Shown here in pieces: positions 7,386 through 15,688 of a DNA stretch of 37,019 nt. Every line of letters begins with the position of its first letter. The first letter of the stretch is position 1. This DNA is from Candidatus Daviesbacteria bacterium (GTDB taxonomy: Bacteria; Patescibacteriota; Microgenomatia; Daviesbacterales; UBA10151). The DNA is taken from positions 1 to 37,019 of the forward strand of contig DAIDIY010000033.1 of assembly GCA_027451625.1 (NCBI GenBank), written 5' to 3'. The notes beneath the pieces are model-generated. The model worked only from the letters and a program-made list of their open reading frames with translations, made no database searches and was not told the origin of the DNA. Made by a program: the position numbers and the translations under genes.

Positions 7386-8996
7386 ATGGTAAAGAGATTA
7401 TTCTTTTTGGTGATTTACATAATACCTGTATTTCTTTTAATACTAATTTATCCTAGAAGCGTTTTTGCTGATTTAACTGGACAACCTCCTTATTTAAAAA
7501 TAGATAATAAATACTCATTAATCTACACAGTTCCATTAGAATCCCTTCCTTTTAATGACTTTAAACTCCCTCAAAATAATGCTCCTACAAGCTATTTAGT
7601 CAGTCAACCTATCCATTTTCAGTTAGATAAAGGGTTTTTAGCATACAGTTTAAGCCAAAAGGATTTACAGAATGCGCAATTTATTTGGGGTTTTGGTGAT
7701 GGCACAAAGTCTACCGGAATGGATATTTGGCATATATACCCAAAACCTGGATCTTACATAATAACTTTGCAGATAAAAAATACTACTGATTATATCAACC
7801 CAGATCCTACTAAACCTTTCGGTTCAGTTTTGATTAACATACTTCCCTATCCTAATTATCGACTTCCGAAGGCGATAATTAAAGTTAATAATGAAGAGGT
7901 TCAAAATCCATTATTAGATACATTACAATTAAATTTTGGCCATAGAATATATTTCGATGGTACCGAATCAGAATCTGGATCAGCTCCAATTATCTCTTAT
8001 TTTTGGGACTTTGGAGATACTACATCCTCTGAGAAGAAGATTGTATCTCATCTTTTCGATAAAACTTCATCTAACACTTTTCCTATTCTTCGGGTAAAAG
8101 ATAGTAACGGATTTATCTCTGATAGTTATGTTGAAGTCGATAACAGTTTAATTACCTCAGGGATAAACTTAAATCAAGCTGTTAAATCAGGAATTAGTAA
8201 TTCTGCTAATAACTTATCTGCCAAAAATCCTTTATTTTCACTCTCTTCAAGTCTGAATAACTTTGTCAGGAGGCTCTCATTACAGATTTATAAAAACGGA
8301 ATTATTAATTACAAGTTATTAACTTTCGTATTATTCTTTACATTTCTAGCAGGCGGTGTACATGCGTTAACCCCAGGTCATGGAAAAAGTTTGATGGCAA
8401 CATTCTTAGTGGGGAGTGGAAGGAGTAAGATTATTGATATTTTGGTAATTGCATTATCAATTACCCTGGCTCATACAGCAACTATCTATATCTTAGGGTT
8501 AATCTTTTTAATCATTAACACTCATTTCCCTATAAACCAAATCGTGCCGTATTTTAACAAAGCAAGCGCTTTTTTAGTAGCACTCATCGCTTTAACCCTA
8601 ATTCTTAGAGGCTATAAAAGTTACAGGCATAAACTGCTTCATGACCACAATCACGCACATTCCCATCAGCATAGCCATATGATGGATAATAATAGAAAAA
8701 ATCGGATTAAATCATTAATTTTTGCTGGATTTAGCGGAGGTCTTGTTCCCTGTCTTGATGCTCTTGCTTTATTAATACTTTCAGTTACGATCAACCAAAT
8801 TTTATTCGGGCTATTACTAGTCTTCATTTTTAGCCTGGGGTTGGCTGTGTCAATTATTTGTTTAGGGTTAATGCTGATCATAACCAAAAACAAGCTGAAT
8901 ATCGAACAAAGGTTTGGAACTAAAGCTGAGATTTATGGACCAATTATTGCTGGAGCAATAATTTTGATAATTTCTCTCAATATGTTTCTAGGTTAA
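7386..8996 (+). CDS. PKD-domain / NicO (RcnA-like) metal transporter fusion
   Basis: 536 residues. A signal peptide (cleavage near VFA-D, residue 28) leads to an exported half with two PKD-like domains: FIWGFGDGTKS...YPKPGSY (about 98-140) and YFWDFGDTTSS (about 205-250). The C-terminal half (about 305-536) is a six-TM transporter of the NicO/RcnA type. It has HALTPGHGK with H326, the motif seen in nickel/cobalt exporters; a second helix SITLAHTAT; a His-rich loop (about 418-432, HDHNHAHSHQHSH); and GLVPCLDAL. It probably moves Ni2+/Co2+ or another divalent metal across the membrane, with the His loop binding metal. The PKD part may bind another protein or polymer outside the cell. The fusion is unusual. 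Direction of transport is inferred from RcnA. Confidence 0.75.
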   Translation: MVKRLFFLVIYIIPVFLLILIYPRSVFADLTGQPPYLKIDNKYSLIYTVPLESLPFNDFKLPQNNAPTSYLVSQPIHFQLDKGFLAYSLSQKDLQNAQFIWGFGDGTKSTGMDIWHIYPKPGSYIITLQIKNTTDYINPDPTKPFGSVLINILPYPNYRLPKAIIKVNNEEVQNPLLDTLQLNFGHRIYFDGTESESGSAPIISYFWDFGDTTSSEKKIVSHLFDKTSSNTFPILRVKDSNGFISDSYVEVDNSLITSGINLNQAVKSGISNSANNLSAKNPLFSLSSSLNNFVRRLSLQIYKNGIINYKLLTFVLFFTFLAGGVHALTPGHGKSLMATFLVGSGRSKIIDILVIALSITLAHTATIYILGLIFLIINTHFPINQIVPYFNKASAFLVALIALTLILRGYKSYRHKLLHDHNHAHSHQHSHMMDNNRKNRIKSLIFAGFSGGLVPCLDALALLILSVTINQILFGLLLVFIFSLGLAVSIICLGLMLIITKNKLNIEQRFGTKAEIYGPIIAGAIILIISLNMFLG

Positions 8997-9067
8997 CAAG
9001 AAGACCACATTGAATCGATATATTTATACATGATCTCTTTGTTTACAAATAATTTAAAAGACAACTG

Positions 9068-9096
9068 TTGTAATTTTGACAATTTTTAGTTATAAC
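9068..9096 (+). promoter_or_regulatory. sod promoter, near-leaderless
   Basis: TTGTAA (9068-9073), a 17-nt spacer and TATAAC (9091-9096) precede the sod ATG at 9104 with only 7 nt in between, so the transcript would start at or within a base or two of the ATG. Confidence 0.55.
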
Positions 9097-9103
9097 TAAA
9101 AAT
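9082..9103. promoter_or_regulatory. 22-bp perfect palindrome, putative sod operator
   Basis: The half-site ATTTTTAGTTA (9082-9092) is followed by its exact reverse complement (9093-9103). The palindrome covers the whole -10 box and ends at the base before the ATG. A dimeric regulator bound here would block transcription. As RNA it would form only if transcription began further upstream. Confidence 0.55.
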
Positions 9104-9709
9104 ATGTTTACTCTACCTAATCTTCCTTATGCGTATGATGCACTCGAACCATACTTAGACTCCGAAACAATGCATCTGCATCATGACAAACATCATGCTG
9201 CCTATATTAAAAATTTAAACGATGCTCTGACCGGACATGATGAATTATTAAATATGGATATTAATGATCTGTTAAAAAATTTAGATACCATTCCTGAAGA
9301 AGTAAAAACTAAAGTTCGGAATAACGGCGGAGGTCATGCTAACCATAGCCTTTTTTGGCGGCTTTTAATGCCTAATGGTGGAAGAGAACCTAATGGGGAA
9401 GTTGCAGAGATGATCAATAGTAATTTTGGTAGCTTTAATGATTTTAAGGACAAATTTAGCAAAGCTGCTTTGGGAATATTCGGTAGCGGCTGGGCTTGGG
9501 TAATAAAAAAGGATGGAAAGTTTATTATTTCTACCACTCCCAATCAAGATTCTCCCATAATGGAAGGATTACAACCTATTTTAGGTCTGGATGTATGGGA
9601 ACATGCTTATTATTTAAAATATAATAACCGACGCAATGAATATATTGAGAATTGGTGGAATGTAATCAATTGGGAGGAAGTCAAAAACCAGTTAATTCAC
9701 TCTTCTTAA
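9104..9709 (+). CDS. sodA: Superoxide dismutase, Mn type
   Basis: 201 residues, the full length of Fe/Mn-SODs, with all four metal ligands: H26 (in HLHHDKHH), H81 (in [11 protein letters not shown]), D163 and H167 (in LDVWEHAYY). The active-site glutamine sits in the C-terminal domain (TPNQDSPIM) and GGG precedes the HANHS segment, the pattern of Mn enzymes rather than Fe enzymes, although cambialistic forms exist. It converts superoxide to oxygen and hydrogen peroxide in the cytoplasm; there is no signal peptide. The N-terminus ([16 protein letters not shown]) is intact. Its promoter carries a 22-bp palindrome over the -10, pointing to redox- or metal-linked control. It implies exposure to oxygen. 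Confidence 0.97.
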   Translation: MFTLPNLPYAYDALEPYLDSETMHLHHDKHHAAYIKNLNDALTGHDELLNMDINDLLKNLDTIPEEVKTKVRNNGGGHANHSLFWRLLMPNGGREPNGEVAEMINSNFGSFNDFKDKFSKAALGIFGSGWAWVIKKDGKFIISTTPNQDSPIMEGLQPILGLDVWEHAYYLKYNNRRNEYIENWWNVINWEEVKNQLIHSS

Positions 9710-9779
9710 AAACTTCTTACAGACAGACGACTCTAGATTACCTGATTGTAATAAAACTGTAATAACGCTTGGATAGCTA

Positions 9780-9808
9780 TTGAGCATAAAATAGACCCTT
9801 GCTATACT
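9780..9808 (+). promoter_or_regulatory. Promoter of response regulator, near-leaderless
   Basis: TTGAGC (9780-9785), a 17-nt spacer and an extended -10, TGC-TATACT (9800-9808), lie 8 nt before the ATG at 9817. This argues against the upstream in-frame TTG at 9799, which lies inside the promoter. Confidence 0.7.
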
Positions 9809-9816
9809 TTCTTCCG

Positions 9817-10485
9817 ATGACCAAGACTATACTGATAGTTGAAGACGATTTAGGAGTACAGAAATACTTGCGTGAATTACTTTTAGACAATGGGTACTCT
9901 GTTCAGACTGCATCTGATGGAATTCAATCTTTAAACTCGATCTCAAAATTACCTCCAGACTTAGTCCTTTTAGATCTGGGACTACCTAATATGAGTGGTG
10001 AAGCAGTCTGTGTTGAAATAAGGAAAAAATATCCAGAGATAAAGATTGTCATTTTAACTGCCAAAGATGGAGTTAATAATATTGTTCAAAATATAAATGC
10101 GGGGGCAGATGACTATGTCACTAAACCATTTGTTGCAGACGAGCTGCTGGCAAGGATTAGAGCTCATCTAAGATCAGCAGGCGGTGATACTAGACTTCAC
10201 GTTGATGATTTGGAGCTGGATAACAAATCTCTTACAGTCTCTCGGAAAGGGCATATGATTCAACTAACTCCCCAAGAGTTCAAACTTTTACAATATCTTA
10301 TGAACAATAAAGGTAGAATTCTAACACGTGACATGATCTTAAACCGAGTTTGGTTGTATTCCCAGGATATTGAAACCAGAGTTGTAGATGTATATATGGG
10401 TTATCTTCGTAAAAAGATTGATCAGGGATATGGGAAAAAACTTCTTCATTCCGTTCGAGGATTTGGATACATGATTAAAGAATAA
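9817..10485 (+). CDS. OmpR/PhoB-family response regulator
   Basis: 222 residues from the chosen ATG. The receiver domain (1 to about 118) has the acidic pair E9-D10-D11, the phospho-acceptor D53 (LLDLGLP) and K103 (TKPF). The C-terminal winged helix (about 128-222) is of the Trans_reg_C type, with LTPQEFKLLQYLM, RDMILNRVW and a RVVDVYMGYLRKKI recognition helix. It acts as a DNA-binding transcription factor once phosphorylated. An in-frame TTG 18 nt upstream was rejected because it overlaps the -10 box. No kinase lies in the same operon; the GAF histidine kinase at 11660-12823 is the nearest candidate partner, on the opposite strand. Confidence 0.95.
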   Translation: MTKTILIVEDDLGVQKYLRELLLDNGYSVQTASDGIQSLNSISKLPPDLVLLDLGLPNMSGEAVCVEIRKKYPEIKIVILTAKDGVNNIVQNINAGADDYVTKPFVADELLARIRAHLRSAGGDTRLHVDDLELDNKSLTVSRKGHMIQLTPQEFKLLQYLMNNKGRILTRDMILNRVWLYSQDIETRVVDVYMGYLRKKIDQGYGKKLLHSVRGFGYMIKE

Positions 10486-10534
10486 ACTTAATTAGTGCTT
10501 CACTTTTTAGTTTTTTATCAAATAAAAATCAAAC

Positions 10535-11644
10535 CTAATTATTGTTTTTGAAATCCAAAATTATTTGAGGAATAGTTCCTGGATATCGTTTAACAAAAAT
10601 ACTATCATCAAAAAAATAATTCACGAAATTTGTTCTCTCACCATCATTAAATTCAGGAATAGCCCAAATAACATGTCTTGGATTTCTTAAATTTTGATCT
10701 AATTCTTTAAAAAATATCTCTTGTGATGTTTTATCAATAACTCTTGGATAACCCCAGTATTCTAAGATATCTTCAAAATTACTATCCGCAGCAGGTCTTT
10801 TATCTGGGGGTAATGAAAGGCTGCTCATAACCTTAAATATCGCAGCTTTTACTTCTTCATCTGGGAGACTAGAAATTTCAAATTCAAATCCTTGATTAGT
10901 TCTTAAAATTAATCTAGTTATATCAGTTTGTTCATCTGTCATCTCGGTCATACTGCCAATCTGGCGCTGTATAACCTTCCTCCTCCAGGAATCTGCATAG
11001 TCTGTAATTCTAGGAATTCTTTCCGTAAGGAAAAGCAGCATTTTATTCCGAGTATCACTTGAAAGCGCTAAATTAAAAATCGGCGAATTTCCTCTATCCA
11101 CACCTAATATAAGATCATCTTCTAGCGGTATATGGGGAGGATAAGAAGATATGTTCGGATAACTGGCTAATCCTCCTCCTTCTACCAAAAATATTGACTT
11201 CTCTCCACTTTTTTGACTTTGATCAATACTTCTTTTTAATACTTCCCAATGAAACTTACTTATTTTCCGGTAAATGTGAGGGCTGTATGTTCCTGGCTTC
11301 ATAGATGGATCCACCCATAAATCGGGAAACTCTTCTCTAGCTTTTTCTGTTTTTACTGCTCTTGCGGACATAGAATGATGGGATGTATATAAAGTTACAT
11401 CTGAAAATTTGTCATCTGCTCTAATCATCTCATTTAGTCCTCGACATAATCCCCCTTTAACGCTAGATGTCAATCCTAAAGCCGCAATTATTGCAATTCC
11501 GTGTTCGTCGACTAATGATCTAATCCTACTTAAAATAGTAATTATACCTTTTGGAGTATCTTTAAAATGAATCCATGAAAGTTCCTCTGCACCTCTAATC
11601 TCTGTCAATCTCATATTCATTCCTTGTCCCATTTCCATCAGCAT
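10535..11644 (-). CDS. P-loop-kinase-like protein of unknown function
   Basis: 369 residues, soluble, family not recognised. Residues about 49-70 (IAIIAALGLTSSVKGGL) look like a strand plus a degenerate Walker A loop, with lysine kept but the usual GK[ST] replaced by VKG. A hydrophobic strand ending in acid and glycines (SIFLVEGGGLA) could act like the Walker B of nucleoside kinases. Later regions are charged and mixed (RIPRITDYADSWRRKVI, DEQTDITRLILRT). It starts 15 nt after the kinase stop, with an AAAGG Shine-Dalgarno-like sequence about 10 nt before the ATG, so it is co-transcribed with the histidine kinase. Nucleotide binding is a guess from fold pattern. Confidence 0.7.
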   Translation of the reverse strand: MLMEMGQGMNMRLTEIRGAEELSWIHFKDTPKGIITILSRIRSLVDEHGIAIIAALGLTSSVKGGLCRGLNEMIRADDKFSDVTLYTSHHSMSARAVKTEKAREEFPDLWVDPSMKPGTYSPHIYRKISKFHWEVLKRSIDQSQKSGEKSIFLVEGGGLASYPNISSYPPHIPLEDDLILGVDRGNSPIFNLALSSDTRNKMLLFLTERIPRITDYADSWRRKVIQRQIGSMTEMTDEQTDITRLILRTNQGFEFEISSLPDEEVKAAIFKVMSSLSLPPDKRPAADSNFEDILEYWGYPRVIDKTSQEIFFKELDQNLRNPRHVIWAIPEFNDGERTNFVNYFFDDSIFVKRYPGTIPQIILDFKNNN

Positions 11645-11659
11645 TACTATTAAACCTTT

Positions 11660-12823
11660 CTAAATACTTATTAGTGGTAACTGAACTCTCAGAGTTGTTC
11701 CCTTTCCTGGTTTAGAATCAATCTTTATATCTCCCCTGTGAGCTGTAATAATTGTTTTAACTAAATACAGTCCCAGCCCCATCCCTTCAGCTGAATCATT
11801 AGATCTGTAGAACTGATCGAAAACTTGTTCCAAATCGCTTTTTTTAATTCCCTTGCCCTGATCTACTATTTTAATAACCACATGTTTATTTCTTAATTCC
11901 AAAACAATCTGAATTTTTTTATCATTAGAAGAATATTTTGCTGCATTATCCAATGAATTTATAATCATTTGCAACAATTTATCAAAATCTCCGATCACTT
12001 TATGCGGCAAAGAATCAATCCTATCAATAAATTCAACTTCATGCTGGGGATGAATAAATTTAAAATTTAAAATTGCCCGATTAATGATTTCTTTTAAGTC
12101 ACATTCGTTCCAATTATAGTCCAGTTGGCCTGTGCGAATTCTATTAACTTCTAAAAGTTCCCTTACTAAAAGAATAAGTCTCATAGACTCAGCAGACAAG
12201 TCTTCTATCCAGTTAATATCTACTCTCTCTTTATTCTTTACTTTTTGCGCTATAAGCTGAGCATAACCATGAATTGTCGTGATTGGAGTTTTTAGCTCAT
12301 GGGCTGCCATCGCTAAAAACAGGTCTCTTTGTTCTAAGGCTTTTCTTGTTTCATCATATAACTGAGCCTTTCTGATTGCAAGCGTAGCTAGTGATCCGAA
12401 AAGTTTTAATGCATTTAATTCTCCTTTATTAAACGTACGATCTTTAGCCGAGTTAATCGTTAGCACTCCGATAGATTTGTTGCGATAAGAAAGAGGAATA
12501 AAAATTGTCCATTTTATCCCATGCGGCTTAATCTCAGGATGAGCTTTAGCGATACTCTTTGCACTCACAATTTGAGTCTTTTGCTGTTTAAATACCCGAT
12601 AGACATTTCCTCGGCTTCGGTGTTGAGTAACGTATCCTGTTTGATGAGATGAATAGACTCTCTTTAATTCTCCATTTTCTTCTAAGATAATTGTTCCATA
12701 AACGGCTTCCACAAGTGATACTGCTTCATCTACAATGACAGCATATGTGTCGCCAGGAGTTAATGGCTCTAAAAATTTTAATGAAGATTTTGTAATACCA
12801 TTTAAAATACTAGACGTAGTCAT
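11660..12823 (-). CDS. Soluble GAF-domain sensor histidine kinase
   Basis: 387 residues from the ATG at 12823. There is no TM segment. A GAF domain (about 15-155; note VEAVYGTIILEENGELKRVY and IFIPLSYRNKSIGVLTINS) senses a cytoplasmic signal. HisKA follows with the phospho-acceptor H175 in MAAHELKTPIT. The HATPase domain has the N box (NSLDNAAKYS), G1 (DQGKGI), F (FDQFYRS) and G2 (GMGLGLYL) motifs, all intact. A GTG 27 nt upstream is in frame, but TAAAAT (12831-12836) lies 7 nt before the ATG and fits a near-leaderless start there. It likely phosphorylates an OmpR-type regulator, possibly the one at 9817. It is followed by the P-loop-like gene. Confidence 0.93.
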   Translation of the reverse strand: MTTSSILNGITKSSLKFLEPLTPGDTYAVIVDEAVSLVEAVYGTIILEENGELKRVYSSHQTGYVTQHRSRGNVYRVFKQQKTQIVSAKSIAKAHPEIKPHGIKWTIFIPLSYRNKSIGVLTINSAKDRTFNKGELNALKLFGSLATLAIRKAQLYDETRKALEQRDLFLAMAAHELKTPITTIHGYAQLIAQKVKNKERVDINWIEDLSAESMRLILLVRELLEVNRIRTGQLDYNWNECDLKEIINRAILNFKFIHPQHEVEFIDRIDSLPHKVIGDFDKLLQMIINSLDNAAKYSSNDKKIQIVLELRNKHVVIKIVDQGKGIKKSDLEQVFDQFYRSNDSAEGMGLGLYLVKTIITAHRGDIKIDSKPGKGTTLRVQLPLISI

Positions 12824-12830
12824 TGAAACA

Positions 12831-12836
12831 ATTTTA
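12831..12836 (-). promoter_or_regulatory. -10 box of histidine kinase gene
   Basis: TAAAAT on the minus strand, 7 nt before the ATG at 12823. The -35 region is only T-rich, so the promoter is weak or activator-dependent. Confidence 0.4.
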
Positions 12837-12918
12837 CAAAAATACGGCACTCTAAAAAAGTATCTTTACCTATATATTTCTTAGTTCTTACAATTATTCA
12901 AATTTTTTAGAAGATGTA

Positions 12919-14172
12919 CTATATACTTTCAATAGAAGCACCCAGCGAGGTGAGTTTTGAAACCACGTCTTCATAACCTCTTTCAATCAGCTCAGCACGA
13001 TTGATTATACTTTTCCCTTCAGCAACTAATGCAGCCAAAACCAAAGCCATTCCCGCCCGAATATCAGGAGTCTCTACATTCCTCCCATACAGTTTAGATG
13101 GACCAGAGATAATAACCCGATGAGTATCTGCAATAAAAATATTTGCTCCCATACTAATAAGCTTATCAACGAAAAACATCCTCGATTCATAGATCCAATC
13201 ATGCAGAAGACTAATACCTTCTGCTTGGGTTGCTAAAACTATCATTACACTCATAAGATCTGTAGGGAAACCTGGCCAGACATTAGTAATTAATTTGGGG
13301 ATAGCAATAATTTTTTTAGCCGATACCACCACTGTATCTTTCCCTTGATTAATACTCACTCCCATCTTTTGCATTGGCCAGATAATAGGCTCTAAATCGA
13401 GGTTATAACAATTAGTAATCTCAACCTCACCCCGAGTTACTGCAGCGGCAATAGCATATGTTCCAAACTCCATGTAGTCAGATCCAATAGTAAATTCAAC
13501 TCCATGAAGTGAAGAAACACCTTCTATAATAAGAGTTGATGTTCCTATGCCTGATATCTTAGCACCCATTAAAACGAGTAGATTGCAAAGATCTACAACG
13601 TGAGGCTCAGAAGCTGCATTACGGATAATTGTTACTCCATGACGTTTGACAGCAACGAGTAATAAATTCTCTGTCCCGGTAACTGTAGCAATCTCGAGGA
13701 ATATTTTGACATCTTTATTACGATCTTTTTGGAAAGCTTTATAATGAAGATCCTTTTGGAAGACTTTATAACCCAACTTTTCAAATCCTATAATGTGTTG
13801 ATCTATATCACGCCTTCCAATAACATCTCCTCCGGGATGAAAAAATTCAGCTTTGTGAAACTTAGAGAGTAATGCTCCTACTAAAACTATTGAAGCCCGG
13901 AGCTTTTTCATCTCATCTGGCCCAAGACTGCTTCTATGTAAATTTCTACAGTTGACGATAATAGTATCTTTATCTCTTGAAACCTTCGCACCCAGAGATT
14001 CTAAAATCTCAGAGAAGACTCTTACATCCGAAATATTGGGAACATTATGCAAAATAATATCTTCTTCACTTAAAATTGCTGCAGCAAGACAGGGAAGTAT
14101 AGAATTTTTATTCCCCGAAATAGAAATTCTTCCTGTTAATTTTTTACCCCCATCTATTAAATATTGGCTCAT
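12919..14172 (-). CDS. murA: UDP-N-acetylglucosamine 1-carboxyvinyltransferase
   Basis: 417 residues, typical MurA length. It transfers enolpyruvate from PEP to UDP-GlcNAc, the first committed step of peptidoglycan synthesis, in the cytoplasm. SGNKN (19-23, catalytic lysine K22) and FPTDLM (Asp equivalent to D305 of E. coli) are present. The mobile loop reads PGGDVIGRR, so the usual catalytic/fosfomycin-target Cys is replaced by D116, as in the naturally fosfomycin-resistant mycobacterial enzyme. A 9-residue tandem duplication (YKVFQKDLH / YKAFQKDRN) follows shortly after. The gene lies 38 nt downstream of gltX on the same strand. An EPSP-synthase paralogue is excluded by the SGNKN and loop motifs. 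Confidence 0.93.
   Translation of the reverse strand: MSQYLIDGGKKLTGRISISGNKNSILPCLAAAILSEEDIILHNVPNISDVRVFSEILESLGAKVSRDKDTIIVNCRNLHRSSLGPDEMKKLRASIVLVGALLSKFHKAEFFHPGGDVIGRRDIDQHIIGFEKLGYKVFQKDLHYKAFQKDRNKDVKIFLEIATVTGTENLLLVAVKRHGVTIIRNAASEPHVVDLCNLLVLMGAKISGIGTSTLIIEGVSSLHGVEFTIGSDYMEFGTYAIAAAVTRGEVEITNCYNLDLEPIIWPMQKMGVSINQGKDTVVVSAKKIIAIPKLITNVWPGFPTDLMSVMIVLATQAEGISLLHDWIYESRMFFVDKLISMGANIFIADTHRVIISGPSKLYGRNVETPDIRAGMALVLAALVAEGKSIINRAELIERGYEDVVSKLTSLGASIESI
13722..13771. repeat. 27-bp tandem duplication inside murA
   Basis: The two units (13722-13744 and 13749-13771) start 27 bp apart and match at 20 of 23 positions, adding nine residues without a frameshift. It lies in the segment after the mobile loop, where MurA length varies. 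Confidence 0.75.
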
Positions 14173-14210
14173 ATTTTTTAACTTATTTTAAAAATAGTAT
14201 CCATCTAAAA

Positions 14211-15626
14211 TTACAAATTTGGATATTTCTCACTTATATGACTTAGCCTACTCAATGTTTTATCTTCTCCTAATATTTTTAAGCTTTCAAAAAGAGGAGG
14301 TGTTACTAATTGTCCAGAGACTGCTAGCCTTATAAGTTGGAACATATCGGTCGTAGAAATATTGAGAGTAGCTGCAAGACCTTGGAAAGTCTGTTCAAAC
14401 TCAATCTTATTCCATGGTCTTGCCATGGTATTCATCTTGTTATTAACCTCTTCTAATGCTTTTTTATGATCCGGTATTTTTAATTTATTAAATAGAACAA
14501 CATCATATTCTGGTTCTTCAAAAATGAAGTCAGTTAGAGGAATAAAATCTGATAGTTTTTTTATTCGTTCCTTAATAAGTGGTACAAGAGGGGCAATTTT
14601 CTCTCTATCTGGATGATCAACTAAAAATCCTTCTAATCTTTTAGTTAACTCCTCGTCTGACATCTTTCTAATATACTCCCCATTCAGCCACTCTAGCTTA
14701 ACAACATCAAACGCAGCCGGTGACAATCTCATAAGTTGTAGATCAAAATCCTGTTCCATCTCTGCGAGGCTTAGTATCTCTTTATCTTTAGGGAAAGTCC
14801 AACCAAGAAGAGACAAATAATTTATAATCGCTTCAGGTAAAAATCCTTGTTTTCGATATTCGTCTACTGATGTTGCCCCTGTTCTTTTTGATAGTTTACC
14901 GATCCGATCCGGATTTAACATATTTGGCCAGTGAGCAAATTGAGGAAGTTGTGCCCCTAATGCTTCAAATAAAACAATTTGTTTAGGAGTATTTGAGATA
15001 TGATCCTCTCCCCTCAGGACATGGGTAATATTCATATCTATATCGTCAACTACTACTCCAAAATTATAAAGCGGGATACCGCTGCTTCGCATAATTACCA
15101 TATCTCCTAGTAGTTTAGAGTCTACCGATATCTCTCCATAGATTAGATCGTTAAATGATATCTTACCTCTGTCTTCTGGCATTTTAAATCGAACTGCATA
15201 CAATTTTTTTTGCGTAAGAAGTTTTTCTACTTCCGGTCCTGATAAATTACGGCATTTTCCGGAGTAAACAAGAGGAAGACCTTTTTTCTGTTTTTCTAAT
15301 CTTTCTTCTTCTAACTCCTCAGGCGTACAAAAGCAATAATATGCCTTTCCCTCCGCAACCAGCTTCTCCGCCGCCGCTTTATATCTTTCTAATCTATCCA
15401 TCTGATAGTAAGGACCTTCATCCCAAGTCAATCCTAACCATGTAAGTCCTTGCAGAATATTTTCTTCAAACTCTTTTTTACTTCTTGTTTGATCTGTATC
15501 TTCGATTCGAAGAATAAAGGTCCCTTTATTCTTTCGGGCAAAAAGATAATTAAATAATGTTGTATAAGCCGTCCCTAAATGAAGATTCCCAGTTGGGGAA
15601 GGTGCCATTCTCACACGTACGCTCAT
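14211..15626 (-). CDS. gltX: Glutamyl-tRNA synthetase
   Basis: 471 residues, full-length class I enzyme that charges tRNA-Glu (and perhaps tRNA-Gln if nondiscriminating). The HIGH-type motif is PSPTGNLHLGT (9-19) and KMSKS is KLSKRTG (244-250). A bacterial-type zinc-binding region is suggested by C98, C100 and C125 (YYCFC...GKC). GEDHISNTP is the conserved catalytic-core segment. The C-terminal anticodon-binding domain is complete. A TGG-TATAAT extended -10 lies 10 nt before the ATG. murA follows on the same strand. Whether it also glutamylates tRNA-Gln cannot be judged from this window, which has no GatCAB genes or GlnRS. Confidence 0.97.
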   Translation of the reverse strand: MSVRVRMAPSPTGNLHLGTAYTTLFNYLFARKNKGTFILRIEDTDQTRSKKEFEENILQGLTWLGLTWDEGPYYQMDRLERYKAAAEKLVAEGKAYYCFCTPEELEEERLEKQKKGLPLVYSGKCRNLSGPEVEKLLTQKKLYAVRFKMPEDRGKISFNDLIYGEISVDSKLLGDMVIMRSSGIPLYNFGVVVDDIDMNITHVLRGEDHISNTPKQIVLFEALGAQLPQFAHWPNMLNPDRIGKLSKRTGATSVDEYRKQGFLPEAIINYLSLLGWTFPKDKEILSLAEMEQDFDLQLMRLSPAAFDVVKLEWLNGEYIRKMSDEELTKRLEGFLVDHPDREKIAPLVPLIKERIKKLSDFIPLTDFIFEEPEYDVVLFNKLKIPDHKKALEEVNNKMNTMARPWNKIEFEQTFQGLAATLNISTTDMFQLIRLAVSGQLVTPPLFESLKILGEDKTLSRLSHISEKYPNL

Positions 15627-15636
15627 TATAATCTCT

Positions 15637-15645
15637 ATTATACCA
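15637..15645 (-). promoter_or_regulatory. gltX extended -10 promoter
   Basis: On the minus strand TGG-TATAAT occupies 15645-15637, 10 nt before the gltX ATG; no good -35 is seen. Divergent from it, a plus-strand TATAAT at 15663-15668 could serve the gene at 15689. Confidence 0.55.
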
Positions 15646-15688
15646 GCTTCATCCCTCTCGTGTATAATAATATTAATATTCTTGCCCT

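Noticed and set aside
9799-9816. Upstream TTG start for the response regulator
   Set aside because: The extra codons lie inside the -10 box TATACT and are not part of a receiver domain.
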